A DNA stretch of 15,530 nucleotides, taken from NCBI GenBank assembly GCA_028717505.1, contig JAQUNQ010000015.1:1-15530 (forward strand), given 5' to 3'. Position 1 is the first letter of the stretch, and every line of letters starts with the position of its first letter. The translations under genes and the position numbers were made by a program. Source of the stretch: Candidatus Peribacteraceae bacterium. GTDB lineage: Bacteria; Patescibacteriota; Gracilibacteria; Peribacterales; Peribacteraceae. The notes under the pieces are model-generated. The model saw nothing but the letters and a program-made list of their open reading frames with translations. It searched no databases and had not been told where the DNA came from. This document shows, piece after piece, positions 6,383 to 13,378 of the stretch.

Positions 6383-6417
6383 CTTGCCCTTCGGGCGAGC
6401 GCAGGCGTCCTGCCTGC
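6383..6417. repeat. Two adjacent small hairpins, repeat-like
   Basis: CTTGCCC/GGGCGAG (6383-6389, 6393-6399, TTC loop, one G-U pair) is followed by GCAGGC/GCCTGC (6401-6406, 6412-6417). The reverse-frame translation CRQDACA is familiar to me from dispersed intergenic repeats in other genomes. Only one copy is present here. Confidence 0.35.
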
Positions 6418-6506
6418 AGCTATCGGGACACCACGTGGTCGATCTCTCGTCGGTCATGCGGTGGCCCGATGGTGAGGTCACAAGTTTCAGAACAAGGAAT
6501 TTCGTC

Positions 6507-7088
6507 ATGAAGCGAGTAGCAATGTGGGGGGTCGTCGTGGCGGTCATCGTTCTTGCTTGGTATTTCGTGGTTGTCCCTTTCCGACGGGCCTCGGCTGAGG
6601 CGGACTTCTGCAACGAGGTGCGAAAGTACCTCGTCGATGTGGAGCCCGTCATCACGGAGTGTACGTTTGATTGGGTCAACACGGATCAGGAGCGAGGGTT
6701 CACCCGCGAGGGCGAACATAACAGGAGCCGTTTGATTGAACGGCTCTCCTGCCTTCGCTCCGGGGGCTACGTTCAATTCTCAAGTATCGAGCGCGACAGT
6801 TGGAGGCGCTTGCACCGGGACATCCTCGATGAACTGGTGTGGTGCGCCCGCGCCCGCGCCGAGAAGGAGCTCGGCAAGGATCGGAATGCCGTCGACTTCG
6901 AGACCTCGAAGAAGTATCTCCCGAGCGGTTGGGAGAAGCACTTTGAGGTCGAGCTGCTGCACAGCAAGCTCGATGGTGTCTGGATCGTCTATCCGGGAAA
7001 CAACCTCGGTGAACGCCGCAAGGAGTTCACTGAGGCGCGGGCCCGGCTGGACGAGCTCATGGACGAGCTCAAGATCAAGAAGCAGTGA
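6507..7088 (+). CDS. Signal-anchored orphan protein (193 aa)
   Basis: I do not recognise this protein. It begins MKRVAMWGVVVAVIVLAWYF, a short basic start followed by a hydrophobic segment (about residues 5-23), so it is probably a single-span membrane protein or an uncleaved signal anchor with the remaining 165 residues outside the cytoplasm. The exposed part is mixed-charge and mostly helical in look, with four Cys residues (about 35, 52, 82 and 113) that could form disulfides, and a charged C-terminal helix ending in DELKIKKQ. I chose ATG 6507 because the upstream extension of the frame runs through the repeat-like DNA and because AAGGAA lies 8 bases before this ATG, the only good Shine-Dalgarno in the window. 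It faces uvrA tail to tail across two strong hairpins. Confidence 0.65.
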   Translation: MKRVAMWGVVVAVIVLAWYFVVVPFRRASAEADFCNEVRKYLVDVEPVITECTFDWVNTDQERGFTREGEHNRSRLIERLSCLRSGGYVQFSSIERDSWRRLHRDILDELVWCARARAEKELGKDRNAVDFETSKKYLPSGWEKHFEVELLHSKLDGVWIVYPGNNLGERRKEFTEARARLDELMDELKIKKQ

Positions 7089-7102
7089 CCCCGGCAGGAC
7101 GA

Positions 7103-7124
7103 GCCGTCGGCGCAAGCCGGCGGC
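7103..7124. terminator. GC-rich hairpin between the 6507 gene and uvrA (first of two)
   Basis: GCCGTCGGC (7103-7111) and GCCGGCGGC (7116-7124) form a 9-bp stem, with one G-U pair, around GCAA. It is 14 bases after the stop of the 6507 gene. No T-run follows. It may be part of a bidirectional terminator. Confidence 0.4.
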
Positions 7125-7126
7125 AA

Positions 7127-7150
7127 GGGGCGGCAGGAAACTGTCGCCCC
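7127..7150. terminator. Stem with GAAA tetraloop between the 6507 gene and uvrA (second of two)
   Basis: GGGGCGGCAG (7127-7136) and CTGTCGCCCC (7141-7150) form a 10-bp stem, with one G-U pair, closed by a GAAA tetraloop in the plus-strand RNA. Only a weak T-rich stretch (CGTCCTTTAT) follows. Position between convergent genes suggests termination or 3'-end protection. Confidence 0.5.
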
Positions 7151-7188
7151 CGTCCTTTATGCTGTTCCGGTTTTCCGCGTGAGGTGAT

Positions 7189-10098
7189 TCACTTCCGCTC
7201 GAGCACCTTCTTCAGGTACTCGCCCGTGTAGCTCTCCTTCACCTTCGCCACCTCCTCGGGGGTGCCGGTCGCGATGAGGCGCCCGCCCGCATTGCCGCCG
7301 TCCGGACCGAGGTCGAGGACGTGGTCCACCGACTTGATGACGTCGAGGTTATGCTCGATGACGAGGACGGTATTGCCCTTGTCCACGAGGCGCTGGAGCA
7401 CGTCGAGGAGACGGTGGATATCGTCGAAGTGGAGGCCCGTCGTGGGCTCGTCGAGGATGTAGAACGTCTGTCCGGTCGCGCGCTTGGTGAGTTCGGTGGC
7501 CAGCTTCACGCGCTGCGCCTCCCCGCCGGAGAGGGTGGTGGCGCTCTGACCGAGGTGCAGGTAGCCGAGGCCCACGTCCTCGAGCGTCTGCAATTTCTTC
7601 TTGATCGCGGGGATGGCAGAGAAGAAATCGAGTGCCTCCTTCACCGTCATGTCGAGTGCATCGGCGATGTTCTTCCCCTTGTAGGTGATCTCGAGCGTCT
7701 CGCGGTTGTAGCGCTTGCCCTTGCAGGTCTCGCACGTCACGAAGACATCCGGGAGGAAGTGCATCTCGATCCGCTTGAGCCCATCTCCCTCGCACTCCTC
7801 GCAGCGTCCGCCCTTCACGTTGAAGCTGAAGCGGCCGGTCTTGTACCCGCGGAGCTTGGCTTCTGGAAGGGAAGAGAAAACATCGCGGATCTCCGTGAAG
7901 AGGCCGGTGTACGTGGCGGGGTTGGAGCGTGGCGTCCGTCCGATGGGGGACTGGTCGATGACGATGGCCTTGTCGAGGTGCTGGAGACCCTCGATGGCCC
8001 CGACGTCCTGTGGCTTCGTCTTCGCCTTGTTCAGGATATGAAGGAGCTCCGGGCCGAGAATGCCGTGGATGAGGCTCGACTTGCCCGAGCCTGAGACGCC
8101 GGTGACGCCGATGAACGTTCCGAGCGGCAGCGTGACGTCGATGTGCTGCAGGTTGTGGTGGTGCGCGTCGCGGATGGTCAGGCTCTTGCCGTTTCCCTTC
8201 CGGCGCTTGCCCGGGATGGGGATGCGCTTGCGGCCGCTCAGGTACTGCCCCGTCACGGATTTCTCGTTCTTGATGAGTTCCGCGGGCGTTCCCTGTGCGA
8301 TGATCTCCCCGCCGTACTTGCCGGCACCGGGTCCGATCTCGAGCAGGTAATCGGCGGCGCACATCGTCTCCTCATCATGCTCCACGACGATCACGGTGTT
8401 GCCGAGGTCGCGGAGCTTCGTGAGCGTGGCGATGAGCCGCGCGTTGTCGCGCTGGTGGAGCCCGATGGACGGCTCGTCGAGGACGTAGAGGACGCCCTGC
8501 AGGGCCGAGCCGATCTGCGTGGCGAGCCGGATGCGCTGTGCCTCCCCGCCGGAGAGGGTGGTCGCGGAGCGCGAGAGCGTGAGGTACGTGAGCCCCACGT
8601 TCTCGAGGAAGGTGAGCCGCGCGATGATTTCTTTGAGCACCTTGTTCACAATCGAGAACTCGAAGGAGCTGAGGGCCGGGACATCCGTTCTCGTGGGGCC
8701 GGTGCCCATCACCTTGCGCTTGTCCTCGGGGACGAGGGAGGAGAAGAAGACCTTCGCCCCATCGGTGGAGAGGTCGGTCGCATCGACGATGTTCTTCCCG
8801 CCCACGGTCACGCCGAGGATCGCCTTCTTCAGGCGGCGTCCCGCACATGCGGGACAGGGGAGCTCCTGCATGTACTCCTCGATCTGCTGCCGGACGTAGC
8901 TCGATTCCGTCTCGTGGTGGCGCCGCTGCAGGTTGGGGATGACCCCCTCGTAGGTCGTCTCGAAATTTCCGTCGAACTTCTCACTCTCGTACGACATCTG
9001 CAGCTTCTCGGGTGATCCATGCAGGATGATCTGCTGGTGCTCGGGGGAGAGATCCTGCCAGGGGGTCGCCATGCTGAAGCCGTGGGCATTGGTAAGTGCC
9101 TCGAGCAAACGGTTCATGAAGCCCATGCGCGACACGGAAGTTGCCCATGGGTGGATGGCGCCCTCTGCGAGCGAGAGGCGGGGATTGGGGATGAGGGAGG
9201 ACTCGTCCACCTGCAGGATGCAGCCGAGGCCGTGGCAGACTTCGCAGGCGCCGTGCGGGGAATTGAAGGAGAAGCTGCGTGGTTCGATCTGCGGGATGTC
9301 CTCATTCGGGTGATCCGGGCAGACGAACTTCTCAGAGAAGCGCGACTCCCTGCCGCTTTCGGCGTCGAGCAGGATGAGGGACCCCTCCCCCTTCTTCAGG
9401 CAGAGTTCCACGGAGTCCGCGAGGCGCGAGCGGTTTGGATTTGCTTCCCCCTCCTTCATCTCCAAATCGTGGACGACCATGCGGTCGACGACGATCTCGA
9501 TGGTGTGCGCCTTCTTCGGGTCGAGCTCCACTTCCTCGTCCACCGTGACGATCTGCTTGTCGATGCGCATGCGGACGAATCCCTCACGTCGGATGGCATC
9601 GAGGATCTTCACGTGTGATCCCTTCCGTCCCTCGATGAGTGGTGCGAGGAGGAAGATCTTCGTTCCCTTGGGGAGGTGCGCGATGGTGTCGATGATGTGG
9701 CTCGCGGATTGCTGCTCGAGCTCCTTGCTGCACACAGTGCAATGCACGCGTCCGACTTTCGCCCACAGGAGGCGCATGTAGTCGTAGATTTCCGTGACAG
9801 TGCCCACGGTTGAACGGGGATTACGGGCGGCGGTCTTCTGGTCGATGGAGATGGCGGGGGAGAGACCGTCGATCGATTCCACATCGGGCTTCTCCATCTG
9901 TGCGATGAACTGGCGCGCGTAGGCGGAGAGGCTCTCCACGTAGCGGCGCTGCCCTTCTGCGAAGATCGTGTCGAATGCGAGCGAGGACTTGCCCGACCCC
10001 GAGAGTCCCGTGATGACGGTGAGCTTGTTTCGCGGGATCGTCACATCCACATTCTTGAGGTTGTGCATTCGAGCGCCTTTCACGACAATTGCATCCAT
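7189..10098 (-). CDS. uvrA: Excinuclease ABC subunit A
   Basis: UvrA is the damage-sensing ATPase of nucleotide excision repair and loads UvrB on DNA. The protein has 969 residues, slightly above the usual 940. Two ABC ATPase halves are complete. The first has Walker A GLSGSGKS at residues 31-38 followed by AEGQRRYVESLSAYARQF, a signature LSGGEAQR near 517 and Walker B VLYVLDEPSIGLH. The second has GVSGSGKSS near 670, LSGGEAQR near 856 and FYILDEPTTGLH. The C-terminal zinc finger is CEEC then 19 residues then CETC. The other zinc site reads CPDH...CEVC, so the second ligand is His rather than Cys, as in some other bacteria as far as I recall. The ATG at 10098 gives the standard MDAIVVKGARMHNL start. 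Upstream there is no Shine-Dalgarno. CACAAT (5 bases before the ATG) is a weak -10 candidate. No LexA-type box is evident. Confidence 0.98.
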   Translation of the reverse strand: MDAIVVKGARMHNLKNVDVTIPRNKLTVITGLSGSGKSSLAFDTIFAEGQRRYVESLSAYARQFIAQMEKPDVESIDGLSPAISIDQKTAARNPRSTVGTVTEIYDYMRLLWAKVGRVHCTVCSKELEQQSASHIIDTIAHLPKGTKIFLLAPLIEGRKGSHVKILDAIRREGFVRMRIDKQIVTVDEEVELDPKKAHTIEIVVDRMVVHDLEMKEGEANPNRSRLADSVELCLKKGEGSLILLDAESGRESRFSEKFVCPDHPNEDIPQIEPRSFSFNSPHGACEVCHGLGCILQVDESSLIPNPRLSLAEGAIHPWATSVSRMGFMNRLLEALTNAHGFSMATPWQDLSPEHQQIILHGSPEKLQMSYESEKFDGNFETTYEGVIPNLQRRHHETESSYVRQQIEEYMQELPCPACAGRRLKKAILGVTVGGKNIVDATDLSTDGAKVFFSSLVPEDKRKVMGTGPTRTDVPALSSFEFSIVNKVLKEIIARLTFLENVGLTYLTLSRSATTLSGGEAQRIRLATQIGSALQGVLYVLDEPSIGLHQRDNARLIATLTKLRDLGNTVIVVEHDEETMCAADYLLEIGPGAGKYGGEIIAQGTPAELIKNEKSVTGQYLSGRKRIPIPGKRRKGNGKSLTIRDAHHHNLQHIDVTLPLGTFIGVTGVSGSGKSSLIHGILGPELLHILNKAKTKPQDVGAIEGLQHLDKAIVIDQSPIGRTPRSNPATYTGLFTEIRDVFSSLPEAKLRGYKTGRFSFNVKGGRCEECEGDGLKRIEMHFLPDVFVTCETCKGKRYNRETLEITYKGKNIADALDMTVKEALDFFSAIPAIKKKLQTLEDVGLGYLHLGQSATTLSGGEAQRVKLATELTKRATGQTFYILDEPTTGLHFDDIHRLLDVLQRLVDKGNTVLVIEHNLDVIKSVDHVLDLGPDGGNAGGRLIATGTPEEVAKVKESYTGEYLKKVLERK

Positions 10099-10214
10099 GA
10101 AAAATTGTGGGATAACAAAACGCCCCGCAGACGCGGGACGCTGAAGCTCCAGCGTAGCGAAATTTTCGAGTCCTGTCTAGGGTTCAGGGGGCGAAATGAT
10201 TAAGAGGGGATTGA
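10099..10214. promoter_or_regulatory. Divergent intergenic region, uvrA and DksA-like gene
   Basis: Three small dyads lie in a row: CCCGC/GCGGG (10124-10128, 10133-10137), ACGCTG/CAGCGT (10138-10143, 10150-10155) and the palindrome CGAAATTTTCG (10158-10168). They could be operators or leader structures for uvrA. Nothing identifies the regulator. Confidence 0.3.
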
Positions 10215-10242
10215 TTGACGAGGTGAAGAATGTGTTTAAAAT
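10215..10242 (+). promoter_or_regulatory. Promoter of the DksA-like gene
   Basis: TTGACG (10215-10220, five of six) and TAAAAT (10237-10242, five of six) are separated by 16 bases. Transcription would start near 10249-10251, which rules out the in-frame ATGs at 10196 and 10241 and points to ATG 10265. Confidence 0.55.
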
Positions 10243-10264
10243 GCGCCCCTCTTTTTCCTATTCC

Positions 10265-10729
10265 ATGCCGTGCAAGCAGAGACCAGCACCAGCGGAGAAG
10301 ATGCCCGTTCCCAGAAAGGGCGTCTCGCGGCGCCCGGAGCGCCCGGATTTACCGATTGATGATCTCCGCCGCAAGTTACTCGCGATGCTCCCCGACCTGC
10401 GTGAAGTGGCCACTATGCCACTTCCGTCGTTCGATCGGAGTGACGTGGAGCAGCAGGATGTGAAGGAGGATGAAACTCTTGTGGAGACAGAGCTCAGAGC
10501 GATGAATGCGGACGAGCTCGCGAGGGTGTACGCGGCACTGGAGCGCATCAGGCAGGGGACGTACGGTCATTGCGTCGATTGCGGCGTACTGATTCCCCGG
10601 GCCCGATTAAATGAGATTCCTTATGCGGAACGCTGTAAGCTGTGCCAGAGCGACGTGGAGGCAGGCGAGTCAGACGAGCCAGTCAGGAAACGCCCGAAGT
10701 ATCGGCCCCCGCTTCTTTTCGAAGCGTGA
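10265..10729 (+). CDS. DksA/TraR-type C4 zinc-finger protein
   Basis: DksA-like proteins bind the secondary channel of RNA polymerase and, often with ppGpp, change promoter choice; some relatives have other roles. The C-terminal part carries the hallmark CVDC, 17 residues, CKLC, preceded by the usual LARVYAALERIRQGTYG helix. The protein (154 aa from ATG 10265) has a basic, Pro-rich N terminus (about 30 residues), then two probable helices forming the hairpin stem. I do not see the DxxDxA coiled-coil tip of true E. coli DksA, so a TraR/YbiI/YteA-like regulator without the classical tip is also possible. The start was chosen from the promoter at 10215-10242, which gives a leader of about 15 bases and no Shine-Dalgarno; ATGs at 10196 and 10241 are in frame but upstream of, or inside, that promoter. 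It precedes ribE by 43 bases, but ribE has its own promoter-like box. Confidence 0.82.
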   Translation: MPCKQRPAPAEKMPVPRKGVSRRPERPDLPIDDLRRKLLAMLPDLREVATMPLPSFDRSDVEQQDVKEDETLVETELRAMNADELARVYAALERIRQGTYGHCVDCGVLIPRARLNEIPYAERCKLCQSDVEAGESDEPVRKRPKYRPPLLFEA

Positions 10730-10755
10730 GATCGGCGGTTTCGCGCTGTGGGGTG

Positions 10756-10764
10756 TGATAGAAT
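10756..10764 (+). promoter_or_regulatory. Extended -10 promoter of ribE (leaderless)
   Basis: TGATAGAAT is TGn plus TAGAAT (five of six). Eight bases separate it from the ribE ATG, the same spacing as at the Rel gene. This leaves no room for an FMN riboswitch in the leader. Confidence 0.55.
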
Positions 10765-10772
10765 GAACGCTC

Positions 10773-11342
10773 ATGTTCACCGGCATCATCGAAGCGACGG
10801 CAAAAGTTTTGGCGCAGGGGCAGGGACGCCTGAGCGTCGAGCGGCCGCGCGCCTTCGGGGACATGCGGGAGGGGGCGAGCATCTCCGTCTCGGGGGTCTG
10901 TCTGACGGTCATTGGCATGGACGATCATTCCTTCACGTTTGATGTCATGCCGGAGACGATCAGGAAGACGACCATTGGTGGATTGGCGACGGGCGACTTC
11001 GTGAACCTCGAGCGGGCGCTCCCTGCACACGGGCGCTTCGAGGGACATGTGGTGCAGGGGCACGTGGAGGGGATGGGGGAGGTGGTGGGAGCGGTGCGTG
11101 AAGGGGGCGACGTTCGTCTGACCATTCGCGTCTCACCTGCATTGCGGAAGATGATCGTTCCCAAAGGGTCCGTCGCCGTGGACGGAGTGTCGCTCACCGT
11201 TGCCGCCGTGGGGACGGAGACGTTCACCGTCGCACTGATCCCGATGACGCTCGCGGGGACGATTCTCGGAAAGAAGCGGATGGGGGATCGCGTGAACATC
11301 GAGACGGACATTCTGGTTCGGACCCTCCTTGCCTTGCGCTAA
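10773..11342 (+). CDS. ribE: Riboflavin synthase, alpha-type subunit
   Basis: This enzyme dismutates two 6,7-dimethyl-8-ribityllumazine molecules to riboflavin and the pyrimidinedione precursor, the last step of riboflavin synthesis. The protein has 189 residues, a little short of the usual 200-215. Both lumazine-binding repeats are present: the first begins MFTGIIEATAKV and includes GASISVSGVCLTV and FDVMPETIRKTT; the second begins GHVVQGHVEGMGEV and includes KGSVAVDGVSLTVAAV and IPMTLAGTILG. The C terminus GDRVNIETDILVR is canonical. The start MFTGII is fixed by the family. The symbol ribE follows the E. coli/B. subtilis confusion-free use for the alpha subunit; some databases use ribC. ribH follows after 11 bases, so the two are probably one transcript. 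Confidence 0.95.
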   Translation: MFTGIIEATAKVLAQGQGRLSVERPRAFGDMREGASISVSGVCLTVIGMDDHSFTFDVMPETIRKTTIGGLATGDFVNLERALPAHGRFEGHVVQGHVEGMGEVVGAVREGGDVRLTIRVSPALRKMIVPKGSVAVDGVSLTVAAVGTETFTVALIPMTLAGTILGKKRMGDRVNIETDILVRTLLALR

Positions 11343-11353
11343 CATCCGCGTGC

Positions 11354-11827
11354 ATGCGCGCCATCTCGCCCGATCTCCCGGCACACGTTTCCTCCTCCTC
11401 GCGGATCGGCATCGTCCATTCCTCGTTCTACCCCGAGGTCGTCGCGGGACTCGTGGCGGGGGCGGAGCGCGCGCTGGAGAAAGCGGGGATCGTGCAGGGG
11501 AACATCCGCCTGTATCCCGCCGCGGGGTCTTTCGAGATTCCGCTCATCGGCGCGGCCCTGCTCGCGGAGAAGGAAGCGGACGCCCTCATCGGGCTCGGCG
11601 TCATCGTCGAGGGTGAGACGCACCACGCGCGGCTCCTTGCGGAGAGCGTGGCACGGGGCATCATGGATGTGCAGCTGAAGTACGGGGTCCCGTTCGCCTT
11701 CGAGGTCCTCTACGTCGATGTGCTTGCGCAGGCACAGGAGCGCGGCGGCGCGCAGGGGAACAAGGGAGCGGAGGCGGCGCGCGCCGCCCTCCACTCGCTG
11801 GCGCAGCTCGGGCGCATCCGCTCCTGA
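11354..11827 (+). CDS. ribH: 6,7-dimethyl-8-ribityllumazine synthase
   Basis: Lumazine synthase condenses 5-amino-6-ribitylaminouracil with 3,4-dihydroxy-2-butanone 4-phosphate, giving the substrate of RibE; the enzyme usually forms pentamers or 60-mer shells. The 157-residue protein has RIGIVHSSFYPEVV at residues 22-35, AGSFEIPL near 56 (usually PGAFEIP), GVIVEGETHHARLLAESVARGI around the catalytic His region, and QERGGAQGNKGAEAA near the end. Its length is normal. The ATG at 11354 lies 11 bases after the ribE stop without a Shine-Dalgarno sequence, so translation may be coupled to ribE. The first 20 residues (MRAISPDLPAHVSSSS) are a non-conserved extension typical of this family. A gap of 120 bases separates it from the SLH gene. 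Confidence 0.95.
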   Translation: MRAISPDLPAHVSSSSRIGIVHSSFYPEVVAGLVAGAERALEKAGIVQGNIRLYPAAGSFEIPLIGAALLAEKEADALIGLGVIVEGETHHARLLAESVARGIMDVQLKYGVPFAFEVLYVDVLAQAQERGGAQGNKGAEAARAALHSLAQLGRIRS

Positions 11828-11914
11828 TCCCCACATCCGCGGGGCGGAGTCGGGTGACATGGCATTTTTAGGGCAATTTGTTGTGGCATCTTGTAGGAGC
11901 CCGCAAATGGCCTG

Positions 11915-11920
11915 TACGAT
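11915..11920 (+). promoter_or_regulatory. Possible -10 box of the SLH gene
   Basis: TACGAT (four of six) lies 27 bases before the ATG, with TTGTAG (11891-11896) at 18 bases upstream as a weak -35. The leader would be about 21 bases and ends in CCTCCT, the opposite of a Shine-Dalgarno sequence. Confidence 0.35.
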
Positions 11921-11947
11921 AAAAGGCAATCTTCACGCCTTCCTCCT

Positions 11948-13309
11948 ATGCGCACCCCGCTGTCTCTGGCCGCGCTCGTCCTCATGACGCTGCCGTTTCT
12001 CTTCGTCATTGGCCGCGCTTCCGCCGCCGTCTTCCCGGATGTGCCGGATGGCTCCCTCTATCAGGAGCAGATCGAGGCGCTGGTCCAGTCGGGGATCATC
12101 GGGGGCAATCCGGACGGGAAGTTCTATCCCGAGCGGAAGGTGAACCGCGCGGAGATGCTCAAGATGCTCTACCTGGCCACAGGCAAGGTGCCCGATCCCT
12201 CGAGCAGAGCCTGCTTCGATGATGTGGAGGAAGGGGCATGGTACGAGCCGTACGTGTGCGACGCCGCTGCGCGAAAGTACGTGCAGGGGTACGAGGGGCA
12301 CGTCTTCCGTCCCGCGGATCCTGTGAACAGGGTGGAGGCGTTGAAGATGGTTCTGAATCTCTTCGATATTACGGTGTCGGATATCAGCGAGGAGGATCGC
12401 TCCCTCGTGAAGTTCGTCGATGTCTCCGTGTCGGCGTGGTACACCAAGTATCTCTATGCCGCATTCGAACAGGGCATTCTCCCCATTGCGGGGCAGGAGG
12501 GCGGACGGATTTACCCGGACTGGCCGCTCCTGCGCGGCGAGGCCGCTGCGTATATCTTCAATGCACTTCACGCGGAGCTCCGGCAGGCGCGCCAGACCTC
12601 GAGTAGTAGTGTGAGCAGTGTTGCCAGCACTGCCAGTGCAGCTTCGCAGGGGACCTCGAGCTCTGTCAGCACGACACAGACGTCCTTTGATGTCGTTTTT
12701 CCCTTCTCGATGAACGGGAAGTTCGTCGGCAAGCGTGCCACCTCCTTCCGCTTCACGCTCGACAAGGGGGTGACGGCATCCTTCGTCGTGTCGCAGGAGG
12801 CGAATCAACCGGGGACATTGAGCTGTCAGCTCTACAAGCTCGAGGAAGGGGGGTTCTCCTTCCAGTACTTCGTGGGTTTTGTGGAGGGGGCCAAATGCTC
12901 GCTCTTGGTCTCGCTCGACCCGGGAAACTACCAGCTGCAGGCGCAGTCGACGGCTGCGGACACGACCTTCTCCGTGACTTCGTCGGAGACCATGGGCGAC
13001 CGCAACGACGGCTTCAATCAGGCGCAGGCGCTCCTGCGTACCGTACCGAAGACCGGCACGCTCTCCCCACGCGACCTCATGGATTGGTATAAGTTCACGG
13101 TCACCGCGGAAACGAACATGGAGGTGACGGCGAGCAATGGGGCGGAGATCACCTGCAACATCTTCCCCATGCAGGATGTGGAGCTCGGGAGCTTCTCGAA
13201 TCCGCTGTGTAACCAGCGCTTCTCCTTCCCGAAAGGGACTTACTACGCCACGATCGGGCGCAAGCTCACCGAGAGCGCGCAGCAGACGTATACGATTCTG
13301 CTGCAGTAA
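11948..13309 (+). CDS. Secreted SLH-domain protein with PPC-like C-terminal region
   Basis: This 453-residue protein is probably exported and bound to the cell wall or S-layer. A signal peptide (residues 1 to about 26, hydrophobic LSLAALVLMTLPFLFVI then ASA-A) is followed by three S-layer homology repeats at about 29-83, 90-140 and 155-210. Each starts FPDV-, FDDV- or FVDV- and ends in a TRAE-like motif (NRAE, NRVE, LRGE). A Ser/Thr/Ala-rich linker spans about 217-245. The rest has two beta-rich parts; the second (GDRNDGFNQAQAL...DLMDWYKFTV) resembles the pre-peptidase C-terminal (PPC) domain. Some Cys residues remain in the exported part. No enzyme domain is seen, so it is likely structural or adhesive. 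It sits between ribH and ribBA on the same strand but has no obvious link to riboflavin synthesis. Confidence 0.88.
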   Translation: MRTPLSLAALVLMTLPFLFVIGRASAAVFPDVPDGSLYQEQIEALVQSGIIGGNPDGKFYPERKVNRAEMLKMLYLATGKVPDPSSRACFDDVEEGAWYEPYVCDAAARKYVQGYEGHVFRPADPVNRVEALKMVLNLFDITVSDISEEDRSLVKFVDVSVSAWYTKYLYAAFEQGILPIAGQEGGRIYPDWPLLRGEAAAYIFNALHAELRQARQTSSSSVSSVASTASAASQGTSSSVSTTQTSFDVVFPFSMNGKFVGKRATSFRFTLDKGVTASFVVSQEANQPGTLSCQLYKLEEGGFSFQYFVGFVEGAKCSLLVSLDPGNYQLQAQSTAADTTFSVTSSETMGDRNDGFNQAQALLRTVPKTGTLSPRDLMDWYKFTVTAETNMEVTASNGAEITCNIFPMQDVELGSFSNPLCNQRFSFPKGTYYATIGRKLTESAQQTYTILLQ

Positions 13310-13340
13310 GATCGGAGTGCCGAAAAACAGCGTGCGATCG

Positions 13341-13369
13341 TTGGGGGAAGCGCTCCCCCGCGCTATAAT
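13341..13369 (+). promoter_or_regulatory. ribBA promoter with inverted repeat in its spacer
   Basis: A perfect -10 TATAAT (13364-13369) ends 9 bases before the ribBA ATG, predicting a leaderless or near-leaderless mRNA. TTGGGG (13341-13346) is a weak -35 at 17 bases. The spacer holds the inverted repeat GGGGGA (13343-13348) / TCCCCC (13354-13359), which could be an operator or the end of the SLH transcript. Confidence 0.6.
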
Positions 13370-13378
13370 GGCTCCTCC

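Larger units (their letters stand above)
5813..6506. other. Non-coding, hairpin-rich region between Nudix and the 6507 gene
   Basis: I see no convincing gene in these 694 bases. The open frames here translate to low-information sequence rich in Arg, Pro and Cys, and switch frame with the hairpins. The stretch holds four strong inverted repeats (5880-5919, 5931-5968, 6000-6032, 6095-6167), a REP-like piece (6036-6060), an AT-rich section (about 6280-6345) with an ATATTGT/ACAATAT inverted repeat (6304-6310, 6318-6324), and a second repeat-like piece (6383-6417). TTGTAT (6308-6313) and TATTAT (6331-6336) with a 17-base spacer could be a promoter reading toward the 6507 gene. No tRNA-like TpsiC arm was found. 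Confidence 0.6.

Noticed and set aside
6327..6506. 60-residue upstream extension of the 6507 protein
   Set aside because: It lies in repeat-like DNA and lacks a Shine-Dalgarno; the MKR start has AAGGAA and directly precedes a membrane anchor.
7321..9618. Long plus-strand open frames across uvrA
   Set aside because: Antisense to both UvrA ATPase halves; translation is His/Asp/Leu-rich without motifs, as expected for a shadow frame.
10730..10772. FMN riboswitch upstream of ribE
   Set aside because: The gap is only 43 bases and holds an extended -10 next to the ATG; the gaps before the SLH gene and ribBA also lack RFN-type sequence.
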